DNA of 64,000 bases, taken from Acanthaster planci. Lineage: Eukaryota; Echinodermata; Asteroidea; Valvatida; Acanthasteridae. This document shows, in pieces, positions 11,982 through 23,700 of this stretch. The notes beneath the pieces were generated by a model. The model did no database searches and was not told the DNA's origin. It saw only the letters and a list, made by a program, of their open reading frames with translations. A program made the translations under genes and the position numbers. Location of the stretch: assembly GCF_001949145.1 (NCBI RefSeq), contig NW_019091410.1, forward strand, positions 575,789-639,788. The letters run 5' to 3'. How positions within the stretch are numbered: position 1 is the first letter of the stretch; every line of letters starts with the position of its first letter.

Positions 11982-13998
11982 CCTGTTGGGAAAGGCAGTG
12001 TTTGGGCATTCATTGCCATTAGCACCCTGTTCCCATAATCCAAAGTCTACCTTTTCAAAACAACTCACCTAAATGAGTTGGCAATGATGTCCTCTTCCAT
12101 ATCAGAAAGAAAAGAGGAACGTGGTTTTTTTGAGAGAGAGAGATTATGGGGCAAAACGGCAATGTAAATGATGCGACAAAGAGCTGTGAACGAAGACGAA
12201 TCAGCGCATGTAGTCTTATTCCTTGATCTGGAACCGTAAAGTTTCTTTTATGAAATTCAGTATATCCACAATGGCTGGGTTGGGTAATAAGACATGAAAC
12301 AAAATGGTGTGATGCGGTCGTCTTTTGCTGAACTTGGGTAAATAATTCTGGTTTTCTTGTTGAAATATTATCAAAATTTACCTAAACTAGAGCTACTAGG
12401 ATTAAGGAATGCATCTTCAAGGTCTGAATTTTAGTTAGTTTGAAAAGTGGACTTCATTTTGCTCATTACAGGAACAGGGTGCTAATGGTAATACACGCCA
12501 GCATTTGAATCACTTCGGGCCTATTGGATAACATCAGCCCTAACCTACCCAAACCTCAGAAACGAACACCAGGTTTTCAAGGTTTGTGGGAGATTCAGAC
12601 CTATTGGGTTTGATACCTAAAACCTGTTTAACTGTAACCTTCTCGGATCCTTCAAAATCTACCCTAATGTTTTGGAAGTTTTGTAGGATTCAGACAATTT
12701 AAGAGCAAAGCAACTCATATTTTACAGAGACTTTGCAGCCCCTTGAGAGCTTTAAAAAGTAGATGTATGTACACAGAATACATGTACGTGTATTTCACAT
12801 ATTTACTGCAGAATGAAGGATTTTGAAAGGTTTTCTCACCTACAGAATTAGGGTAGGCCTAAGTTTACATTAGCTATATCAGAAAGTGATGACATGTCCT
12901 TAAACGTCAAAGTTAGCAGTGAAAGTATTTAAGTGTTTACTAAGAAAACACAGAGTTTTCCAGACCAGTCTCAAACATACATACAGACAGCTTGTGCACA
13001 GCCACAGCCTAGCCTGGCGCTTAAGTTTATGCCTGGAGGGACAGGGTGTCAAGTGATGCCAGCATGTGGAACTCCTTCCCAAGAAATGTGTTGTGTTAAA
13101 TGGCAAGTACTTGGTGACCGCACATACAACTCTATCTCAATTGACAGCACAGAGTGATGAACCACTGCTGGTAAGAGCGAATATTCACCGACGCGCACCC
13201 AACAATTTCAACGTCCATGAGGTAGGCCTATCGTTAAGATCCACGGTCCGGAAACTGGGCACCTTCGCGCTGATGACATTTGTGATTTTGTAACACGTGC
13301 AAATTTAACCACTGCAAAAAGTGAGAAGATTAATCACGCAAATTTACCTTACTTGTTTCTTGAATTCTGACCTTCAGGCATTCTTCTCCTTGATTAAACA
13401 CACAATGTACCGGCACTTTCCACTTGAATTCAGAAAAAATAACCGCACCAACTGCACGAGGAAAGACATAGTACATCCGGGCACTTGAATTTAAAAATGG
13501 TTATAATACTATAACAGAAATGAAAATCGAAAGGTAGTCTTAATTAAAGGAAAACATATTAAAAATCCATTACACTGAATAAAATAAATGATAAACAATT
13601 AAAATAGATTCTAAGTTTATTAAAGTGAAATTTAAAAGATACGAGAAAAAAAACAAAATGAGGTTGGACGAAATTTATTTGAACGAGACTAAAATGCTTA
13701 TCTCAGCAACAAAAATGGCTGCGCCCACGAGACTCTTTATCCAAGGAAGTTACACATTGTTTTCGTGTTCAGTTTCCACAGTGAATGTATGTAAAGAACA
13801 ATTATCTTTTCGTTTGAGGTATTTAAGACAGTTTAATTTCCGTTGGTGTGGAAAGACAACACATTCCCAGACAAAATCGAACATACGCCTAGCGACGATG
13901 CAGCTAACAACATGGACGTGGTCATCGCATCATCAACATGGTCAATCATATGGACGCAGGCCTAGACAGGGTTTGTGCGCTGATGTGCGCTCTTTGTC
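11982..13998. other. USP36 5' region and shared upstream region
   Basis: The acceptor CCCAACAG just before the USP36 start codon (exon begins near 11981) implies at least one upstream noncoding exon in this stretch, which I could not place. The sequence is AT-rich with no long conserved reading frame. Short ORFs here look accidental. The region 13600-14000 lies between the USP36 upstream sequence and the small plus-strand gene and probably holds a divergent promoter. Confidence 0.4.
13712..13722 (+). promoter_or_regulatory. YY1-like motif in probable divergent promoter
   Basis: AAAATGGCTGC closely resembles the YY1 consensus AAnATGGCGGC, which is common near start sites of housekeeping genes. 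It lies about 300 bp upstream of the small gene start and on the upstream side of USP36. Motif match only; no transcript evidence. Confidence 0.3.
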
Positions 13999-14023
13999 CA
14001 CGACGTGCAAAACAGCCCAGTTG

Positions 14024-15014
14024 ATGTTTTTTAAGAGATGGATGACAACCGGTCTAACAGATGACATGCTAAGAAAAGAGATGGACACGTTGACTGACAA
14101 GTTTATGGAGGCAAAAGAACTCCTAGATGATGCAGTGAGTTCATGGAGTTTCATTCATCTGGTTTAATTTAGCATGTTTAGGGAAGAGTTCCATACATGA
14201 TTCCCTACACAGTGACCTATTAGCCGTCAGAAAGCAAAAACATGTCCAGAAAAGTTCCATTTAGGGGGGAAAATACCGAGTTGTTTACTTAGAAAACACT
14301 TAGAATTTTCAGACCAGTCTCTTAGGGTTTGTGCACGGGGTGTTAAGTGGCATTCGTATATGGAACTCTTTTCTTTTCAAGTTGGATCAAATCCACAAAG
14401 GCTCCTATCAAAAAACCAAACCCTAAATTCTGCAGATATTTAGTTTGGTACAGGTATTACTGTTAGTTGTGTACATGCTATAAGGACATGATGGATGTGT
14501 CAAAAAAAAAGTAAGAGTTCCATCGATCTTACGGTGTCACTTATTCCATCCACTGCTTAAGTGAGTGCACAGCTTTGACAGTCATTTCCTGTTTATTGAC
14601 AGTGCCCTAAATGCAATTAATGCACGTACCATCTTAACTTGCATTAGGCCTCCATTGTTCAGCTTACCATCACCCCCCCCCCGGAAAGCACTAAGGGCTG
14701 ACATGTACCAATGATTCTAAAGATGAAGCCAATACCAAAGGCCCAAATGTTGTGTTGCTAGAAAAGTAAAGTGAGTGAGCCATCTTTCATAATTATCCAC
14801 ATCCTGTCAACAGCGTGATTCGATGGGTTCAGTTTACTTCAACGAAGATCTCCAAGATGCCGACAGGGCAGTGGAGGAGACACTGGCCGAGTACAAGCAC
14901 CTGCTGTCTCAGCTTGACGAAGCACAGAGGCAGACTGTGACCAGGTCGATTGGACTCAGGATGGAAGAGCTTGCAGCACAGCAGAAAATGATCCGGGAAA
15001 CCCTCGGGGACTGA
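14024..15014 (+). CDS. Unrecognised 103-residue helical protein, two coding exons
   Basis: Exons 14024-14134 and 14814-15014 join in phase 0 (GATGATGCA|GTGAGT and CAACAG|CGTGAT). The product is highly charged and lacks helix breakers, with a heptad-like pattern over KEMDTLTDKFMEAKELLDDA and MEELAAQQKMIRETL, so it is probably a coiled-coil protein. A middle segment, MGSVYFNEDLQDA, breaks the pattern and could be a conserved core. It has no signal peptide or membrane segment. The start is uncertain: ATG at 14024, at 14042, or an earlier in-frame ATG near 13898. The good splice signals, preserved frame and downstream AATAAA argue that it is real. I cannot name the family. Confidence 0.65.
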
Positions 15015-15182
15015 TGCGGGATTAGGAACTGTCACGTCTCGTGCACAAAATATGAAAGTAAAATATGTAACAACTACATGTATGATAATTGTGATTTGCT
15101 GGAAGATTGTCACACGTAATGTATTACAGGGTATTAGGCGGCATATTGGAGAATTAGGTGTCCGTATTGTTGTTTGAATTAA

Positions 15183-15188
15183 AATAAA
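15183..15188 (+). terminator. Poly(A) signal of the small helical-protein gene
   Basis: AATAAA lies 169 bp after the stop codon at 15012-15014, in an A-rich stretch. Position and motif suit 3' end formation for the gene at 14024. Confidence 0.5.
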
Positions 15189-16245
15189 AAACAGGGTGTC
15201 TTAAATGCTTTCACTGAAATGCTCCAAGTGTGACATTTTAAAGTCCACCAGGAGGGATGACGAGGTCCCAGAGAATTTTAGCCATTTAGGCTTTAAAACA
15301 ATGCATTGTTCATAGCATAGTGGACAAGTTTCTATTTAATGATCAATTTATGCAAAGCATTAAGCAACCCACGCCAAAGTTCCACTTTAACTTAAATGCT
15401 GCAATTTGGCTTCTTCAGTGTTTTATTTTCCTGTTGTTTCTCAATTCAGAATATACAAGTAATGAATAGTATTGTTCTTCCCACTTGCACCCCCTTCTAG
15501 TAAATATTTCAAATTGATGCTTGGATGTTCTCACACCAACTGAAATGGAGAAACGAGGGAGCTGTTAACAGTTACAGGACTTCCAAAATGAATGATAGAT
15601 TTGGCCAGTTGAAAAAATGCAGTGGATTCCAAGTGAATGAAAGGCATATGACCAAATTCATGGCTTTTCAGATCAACCTTGCTGTCAGCTTATTTAAATG
15701 CATGACGTTGAGTTTGGTTTTAGGTACCTATAGGATTTTTCTGGATTTCTTTATTTCCAGTTAGGGGGAGGTTTATTAGGATTTTTCCTGATTTCAGGAT
15801 CTCTCAAACTATCTGTTCAGACATCTGGAAATCCGAGTTCATCTTATGGCATTTCCATGCATGACAGCTGATATAGAACGCAAGAAATGAGCTTTAAAGG
15901 ATGCAAAGAGAGACCCTTCACTGCTGTGAGGCCATGACCAAACCCTTTCATGATTATTTCATGGATATTTTATTTTTCTTCCAACCCCACGCTCTGCACA
16001 CTGCATCAACGTTAAACAGGAATTTTCTCTTAAATGGTTCCAGATTGTGCAAGACGTGGTTGTGACATGAATTTTGTCAAAGTATGCAGATTAATACTAT
16101 AACGGGTAAATACAAAGTCAGCCTGAAGCATTATGTATTTGAAGTGGCATTTTTGTACTCCTTGGAATAAGACAAACTGTATAGTATTTTGTAGACGAGT
16201 GTTGACGTGCATAGGGGTTTATGCTAAAATGATTACATCATTTAA

Positions 16246-16434
16246 CCCCTTCACGCCGGGATTCTTTTGACCGTGACTGCTTGGCTGTGGTATGCCCTGA
16301 ATGGAGGGCTTTGTCCAGCAGCAGGTCCCATTGAACCAGCAGCTGCATGGTGAATAGACTGTATGTGTGGTAGGCACTAAATCCTCACACAAAGCCGTGG
16401 CTCTTGCCATCTCCCAGAGCGAAGGGGTTAAAAC
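16246..16434. mobile_element. Short TTAA-flanked inverted-repeat element (piggyBac-like MITE)
   Basis: Left tip TTAACCCCTTCACGCCGGGA; right tip, read on the minus strand, TTAACCCCTTCGCTCTGGGA. TTAA at both ends and matching tips CCCCTTC(A/G)C fit a non-autonomous piggyBac-type element of about 190 bp. A related end (minus strand TTAACCACTTGACGCCGGGA) sits at 17064, so the minisatellite between them may lie inside a larger 820-bp element of the same family. Confidence 0.6.
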
Positions 16435-16580
16435 AAGTTTTTGGAATACACAACACATGAACAACACTCCTCAGACACTGTTCAGGTTCAAAGTTTTAAT
16501 TTTACCGAATAATGCATGTGACTGTTCTTACAGACATACATGTATGTATCCTTATATGTAAACATAACAATACGGACGGA

Positions 16581-16909
16581 GAGCAATATGTACACACAGG
16601 GTACATGGGTTCGATGGACGGAGAGCAATATGTACACAAAGGGTACATGGGTTCGATGGGCGGGGAGCAATATGTACACAAAGGGTACATGGGTTCGATG
16701 GACGGAGAGCAATATGTACACACAGGGTACATGGGTTAGATGGGCGGGGAGCAATATGTACACACAGGGTACATGGGTTAGATGGACGGAGAGCAATATG
16801 TACACAAAGGGTACATGGGTTCGATGGACGGAGAGCAATATGTACACACAGGGTACATGGGTTAGATGGGCGGGGAGCAATATGTACACAAAGGGTACAT
16901 GGGTTCGAT
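16581..16909. repeat. 42-bp minisatellite, eight copies
   Basis: The unit starts GAGCAATATGTACACA and recurs at 16581, 16623, 16665, 16707, 16749, 16791, 16833 and 16875, exactly 42 bp apart. Variants are not random: CACAAA always goes with TTCGAT, and CACACA goes with TTAGAT except in the first copy. The unit is a multiple of three and lacks stops in several frames, which creates long repetitive ORFs on both strands that are not genes. Confidence 0.95.
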
Positions 16910-17777
16910 GAACAATGAGCCTTTTCACCGTGTAAATCAAAGCGTGCAGAGCATGCAGGGCCACAAACCGAGAATTTGCAGTTTGGCAGGTGGCCTTTGT
17001 GGCCAAGCTAGGCTGGAATTCTCGGAGTCGGCTTTCAGAAAAAAGTCCCGGCGTCAAGTGGTTAATGATAACAACTAAATGGATGATTCATAGTGATTAC
17101 ATAGAGTTTAGATTCAGAATTGGATTTAATATAAATTATAAAGCTGCCATCACATTCTGTTAAAATAAAAACATAATATAAACATTTATAAAAAGCATAT
17201 ATCTTTTCAAAATCTGAACACAGGTGCAAAAACAGCATGGATCATACAAGGTATGTAAAATAAAGACATTCAAGAAGTATAAAAGTTGTTCATTGGAATC
17301 ATGTGAATGTTTTTAGCTTGTGTTATTTGTATAGATGTGTGCATGCTTGAATGGAAATACTGTGACAGCCAATGCCCCTCCTTCTTGAGGTTTATCCAGA
17401 TAAGAAGGTTTTTAGGGTTCATTAGTGGATGTGTTTTGTTTCAATAACGGGTGGGATTGACAACCTGTTGCAAGCACGGCCAGTGGAAGTAGAGGTGGGA
17501 GTGGCTTGTGTGTATCTGCCCACTCTGTAGAAAAACACGGCTTTACTCCCCCATTTTTATATCCAACATGATGGAGACATGTATCCCTTTTCCCCGCCCC
17601 TCCTACATTCCGAAAGGTTCAGTACTGTAGTGAAGACTTCACTTCAGTGAAACTGTTAGTGGTAAAACTGGTGATCAAGTCTCAGGGAACATTCACTTCA
17701 AGATGGTATCAAGGGGGAGGGGCTAAATGAAAACGTCGGGAGGGGTAGTAACTTCCCCCACCCCCGGGGCCTGCTGA

Positions 17778-20700
17778 TCATGTATTGGAGTGGAGGCTAG
17801 ACACAGATTCTCTGAAGATGGACAGTTCCTCCAGTTCATTGCTGATGTCGAACTTGTCAGCAATTTTCCGCAAGGTGTCTGTGTGCCGCTTGAGGACTTC
17901 ATCCAACATGGAAATCCTGTCCGACCAAAAACATCAAAACCATGTGTGTATGATTTATATGTATAGTTCTTTCACAGCAGACAGATCTATAATGCATTTG
18001 TCCACATTTTAAGATCTTGCACTTCCAAGTTAAGTCATCAACCTATTCAAATTGTTAGTTTGTCACCCCAGATATTGGAAGACTGTTGTCAAATGTCCAG
18101 TTTACAATTACATGGTTCATGACCTTGCATATCTATTACCAGGGCCGACACATGTAAAGTGTATTATTAGTAGGGTGAGCATTCCATACCAGAATACTAA
18201 GTACGTCATTTTGTGACGTCATTTTGAACCCCCAAATGCAAACAAATGGAGTAAGCGCACACGTGTTGGTTTACGAGCTGATTCTCACGCTGATGCCTTT
18301 TTACACACATTTGAACGCCTAGCGTATTCACTTTGGCAATCTGTACAACTTCTTCATCTATTATCTAGCAGGCAAGGGCACAGATGTCATTGGTCACATC
18401 TGCGGTCTATCAGCAAATCACAACCTTTGTTTCTTGGTGACGTGCATGACATAATACTGATGAATGTGGTATAGGACACATGTTTGTCCACCCTATAGGA
18501 CACACGTTTGTCAACCCTAGGTAGCACAGCATCCTTAGCTTCACTGTCAGTGTTGTGTACCCTTGAATAAAAATTTAACAAGGCAAATCAAACAGTCCAT
18601 TTTATTTGATGAATTGAGCATTTTTTCTCTCTCAACTAGCCAGTGTTTTGCGAGTGGCCCTGTGGTTGGGTGTTCCACATAGATTAGGCCTCCTACCCCG
18701 ACTATTCAGCTAACTTCATTGCAAATTCTTACATCATACGATTGCGGTGGAGTTCAGTGACAATCTCCTCTGTGGAAGGCTCGCTATTTTTCGATTGGTC
18801 ATCCTTGGTGACAAATGCACCACCAAACAAAAAACGTTTTGCCTGCGAGAAGTAAGCAGAATAAAAATGAAAGATAGCATTTTTATTTTTACCGCTTAGC
18901 TACTTGTGTTATTCTCGCAGATAATGAAGCTTAAGAACATTCAGAAAGAATGTTTTCCAAAAAATTTCTGAACAAAGACTCGGTAGCGTGTCCTGCAAAT
19001 TGTACAATGTTTCCTAGCAGTGCTTAAGTTGAGTACATTTTTTTCCACTTTGAGTACACGTATTTAAAAAAAGCGTGAGTAAAAGTAAAAGGCAATATTC
19101 CTCTTTGAGTTTGAGTATGAGTGCTTTACCATGAGTAAGGATGCAAAAAAGTCCTTGAGGTGAGTCACAAGTATTGTGAGTATGACAACACAGCAGTGTA
19201 TGAAATTTAGTGCGAACCATTTTAATTATTCTTACCACACATTTTCGATACTTGAATTTGAATCCTATTTTATCATTGCTTGTTACAGTTATTTCAAGGA
19301 TAGATTTGTGTTGGGGAGATGTAAATTAATTTTGGATTGTTTTTTTTTTGGCCTTGCCCGTTTTACATCTCCCCGGCGCAAATCCATCCTTGAAATAGTT
19401 GTTCGTGGTACCCGCTGCTACATCTGATTCGAACCAACCGGCCGAAACCGGCAACCTCCGTGGTCGAGTGGTTAAGACGTTTGCACTAGTAAGCAGGAGG
19501 TCGTGCGTTCGAGTCCCACACGAGTACGCTTGTGGTTTTTCACAAGCCTTCGGGGGCATACATTGTGCATACAGTGTTAAAATACACGCGGGGCAGGGCA
19601 AAAAATCCCCCCCCCCCGAAAAAAATTAATGTTACAGTTTATACCCACCTTAGTCCATGTCCTCTTGTTTGCTTTGTTGGGTCTCATTGTCACTTTGGAC
19701 TCGTAGATTCTTCGCTGCAGAAACTTTGGCAGTTTAGTCTCATAGCCCCAAATCAGGTCCACCTGAATTGAGGTCAAAAGAAAGCAGTAGATTTCTCTCA
19801 ATTTTAACTAGAGAAAGATAAAATCGAAACTGGGAAAAGATTGGAGATGAATGGATAAAAGAAGCGTAAAAAGGCCTTTGTTTAAAGGACCATGATGCTT
19901 TGAAAGAGTTCTGATGGAGCCCATTCTCTTAGGGATTTATAATTTACATAATGATATAATTTGCTGATGAAACCGCAATCAACCATTTTTGACTTACCAA
20001 AATCTGCTGCTGTTTCAGATAGGCAGATTTGAAGATTGCTTCGATATCACCCACCGCTATACCAATCTGCAGAAACATGCATGTAAAAATCAGTTCATGT
20101 TCTTCGTTGACGGCATAAATACACAGTGAAACTTTTCATGCATAATGGAAACATAAGTTTCTGGTAGTCAGATCGTCTTTGCTTATTTCGGGGTCATGGT
20201 CCATTTGTCACTGTCAATGTCAACTGTTATTGGCTGTGCTATATTTTAGAGATACTTTGATCAATGCGCATGTGTGGGACATTTGAACACTGCGCACACA
20301 TACTCCTGCTCTGTAGTTGTGGGGACATACGTTTCATATTTCACCTATTTTCTGATGACAAAGAAAATGTCCCCACAACTCAGTCCAAATTTGCCTAACC
20401 AAAAACTTGTCCCCTTAACGCAATAACACACCCCCTTAACACAGTGAATGCCTAGCCACATACTCATGATGGCACATACGCACTTGAAATTTTCCTACAA
20501 AAAGGATTCCACATGAAAGAGATCTGGTGTCCCCATCAAAGGTCAAGCTTTTATACTTCCTGCTTTTGTCTTTGATTACATTTTTTTGCAACTGCTCATG
20601 GATGTCATCAGGAAGGGGCCATGTCTCTTTTGGGGGGGGCGGCATTCATCAGACTTGCCAACAATAAATAGATGAGGGTTGCCAATTTGGAGGAATTTTC

Positions 20701-23700
20701 AAGGAAATGGGTGATTTCAATGCTGTTTTCCCCTAGTCTTTTTCTTGTCTTTCCTTTTCTTGTCATTCTTTCTTGAAAATTGATTTGTAGCTGTCATTTG
20801 TCAGTGCCACTGGTGCACTCCCCCACCATAAGATACTGAGCTAGATCAGCCATAGTTTTCGTTGCTGTCATTAGATTCCCGACAGTTGTCACAGTCAGTT
20901 TGTCTCTGTCATTGTCACTGGTTGTCATCAGTGTCTTGGAGTGAAACTGTGGAATGGCCCCAAAAGGGACAAAAACTGTAACGACAGAAAGGCAACTCTG
21001 AGGGACTAATCATTGTCCTTCCTTCCCTGAAAATCCCCAAAATTTAGAATCATCCCGCAAAATGGCCAGAAGAATTAAGTTACTCCAAGAAATTCCCACA
21101 ACACATGTTCTGAATCCACCCTTGCTGGTCGCCACTCACCGTCAGGTTCATCAGAACCATGGGCATCATGAACAGGAAGAGAATAAAGAGGATGTGTCCG
21201 GCATGCTCAAACGGGCTGAGGGAAATGCCGGCATCAAAGATGTCCGACTTGTTGATTTCTCCTAAAGTCATGACGAAGGTAGTCAAGAGTGCATCACCAG
21301 GACTGCGGAAGGCATCCTGGAGATGGGGGGGAAAAAGTATTGATAAAGGCTGCTGGAACTCGGTACAGCTGAAGATGGTGAGAACAGCGGAAGATACTTT
21401 TCATAGAATAAAGTAAACAGGCTCAGTCCAATAAAATTAACTCAGGCCTACAAAACTGTTTCTTGTGGGAAGGGCAATAAATACTCGCCAATCGTGTGAT
21501 TTTATTTTTTAAGTCAAAATTTCCACTACCCTATTTTCAACATTATTTCATGCAGTGTAGAAGGTTAAATATACTCACGATAACATGTCACTTGCTCTCA
21601 TAATTTTCTAATATAACAGTTTTTCTTGAAGGTTTATGAAACTTGCAGAATAAATGACATGGCAAATATTTGAGTACTCACCAAGCGAGAAAAACAAATG
21701 TAGAAGCAGAGACCAAAGGATAAGAAGAAAAACACGTACACAACCATGGCCTGCCCGAAAATAAAAATACCAGAATTTCTCAGGAAGGTACACATGAAAA
21801 GCAGACGATAAAAACGTGGAAAAAGAACAAGAGAAATTAGTTGAATTTCTTCGGGGGAAAAACATGCAAAAAAATAGGCTATTCAAAAGTGATCCAAGAT
21901 TCTGAGTAATGTTTGCACTATTTATTCAGCCAATATGTCACTTGCTAAATTCTGTACCTACCTTTAGAAGGGAACTGGAGGTTGTGAGAAACATCCCAAC
22001 ATAGATACCAAAGTATCTGATTCTATGAAAGAAGAGAACATAAAAAAAATTAACTAATTCACCAAGGAGTCATGAGATCATGTTGCTTTCAACCTCATTA
22101 ATGCTACTTTATTTTAGTTGATTTTTATTTGTTGATCTGTTTGTCATTTTTTTTTTAATTTTGAATTTTTGCCCCCTGAAATGCCAGAAAGCCCTCACAA
22201 TGCCATTTTTATATAACGCCAGTTGCATGAGTGTGTGTGTTTCTCCCAAAACAAAATGTTAGAAAGATGGAATTCCCTTGATGTACAAATGCACTTTATC
22301 TTCATAATCCCCAGCATTAACAAAAGCACACAGGAGATTAAGGCAGCTAAAGTATATTCGAAAGGCCCTCCGTTTTTTTTACCTTTTTAGCTCCAAAAAT
22401 AAGGAGAAATCTAAATTGTCACAAATTTGTTTCTGGTTTATGGAGCCACAAAGGAACTAGGTGGCTGACCTAACATTCGCTCTATCAAATAACTTGGTAA
22501 TTATTGCAGCCCTACTCTTCTTGTTTGGAAAATGAAGGAATCTTATTTTTAAAATTTCAGCAGCGAGAAAAATTTGCAAAAAGTTGCAAAAAAATGGGGA
22601 CATCGTGTGTGATGTGATTTGTACATTTATTCTATGGAAGACAATGCAGCAGATGGTTAAGATTATTATATTGGCAGATATAGCCAAGCCCCCCCCCAAA
22701 GAATTGTTAGATTTTGTGGGAAATGTGAGTAAGAAGATTATGTTACACTATTACATTTCACTTTCCTCTGTAAAACTTCCCCAAAATGTAGCTTTGCTCC
22801 TCAGAAAGAACCCCCCCCAAATTTTGATCTCTCCCCTGAAAAATGAATTCTGGATTCATCTTTGGGTTGGAACACACACTGCTGATCAATTGATTCGAAT
22901 TAAATAATTTGTTAATACAACAGGATGTTAATCATCTTACGGTTGTAGGTAGAGGAGGAAATGGATCCCGGCTAGGAAGTTTGCAATGGCGCCAGCATTC
23001 CATGCCAACGAGCAAGGCGGGTAGAAAGGTGGATAAGTGAATATAAGAGAGCTCGCGCACAGCAAGATGGCCACGTAGTTTGAAATGGCCAAAAAGAAGG
23101 CAACCCTCTAGAAAAGAAATATAAAAGGTAGGATGAAACCTCTGCAGAAAGCTGCTCGTATCATAACACCACCAAATTGTTTTTCAACTGAAATTCTACC
23201 TTCGATCCTAGAAGAATCTTTCTTTCTTTTCGAGAAAGTCAGGCCCTCCATATTTTGAGAATTGTATTTTTGGTCACTGTAGTCAGCAAGCAGTTTGCAG
23301 CAGTTTTGTATTACATATCTTGGAAATTCTACCTTGTGTTATCTGTAAATGCAGTTTAACTTCAAGCTTTGTCCAAACTAAACTTGTAAAAGTTTAAGGT
23401 CAGAGTTTGAGTCAAGTTTCATGACCTAAAGAAGGAATTACCAGAATTGTCAATAGCTGCAGAGAAAATGGATTGTAACGCTGCTGACCCCCAAACAGTC
23501 TGAGACAAAACCGCGGTTTTTTAAATTGGGAAAAATGTTGAAAAATAACTAAAGTAACAGCACCAGTCTCACTGTATGTCATGTAAAGTTTCATCATTGT
23601 TTCTTCTCCGAAAGAAATGAGACACAAAAATCTCCGGCCTGACAACCCCCCCAATGAAAAATTCCGGGATCTCCCCTGTAAGGGCAGGGGTGACTTTACA

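Larger units (their letters stand above)
15190..17777. other. Intergenic region with TTAA elements and a minisatellite
   Basis: No gene was found between the small plus-strand gene and the end of the TRPA gene. The notable contents are the element ends at 16246-16434, the 42-bp minisatellite at 16581-16909 and a third TTAA-type end at 17030-17064. The 3' untranslated region of the TRPA gene must lie in roughly 17100-17777, which includes an ATTAAA-like signal on the minus strand near 17125. Confidence 0.5.

Noticed and set aside
16488-17057. Long repetitive ORFs on both strands
   Set aside because: Artefacts of a 42-bp (3n) minisatellite unit without stops; no start context, splice signals or family similarity.
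19455-19540. tRNA gene with A and B boxes
   Set aside because: No acceptor-stem pairing and an eight-base anticodon loop; adjacent inverted repeat suggests a SINE or tRNA pseudogene.
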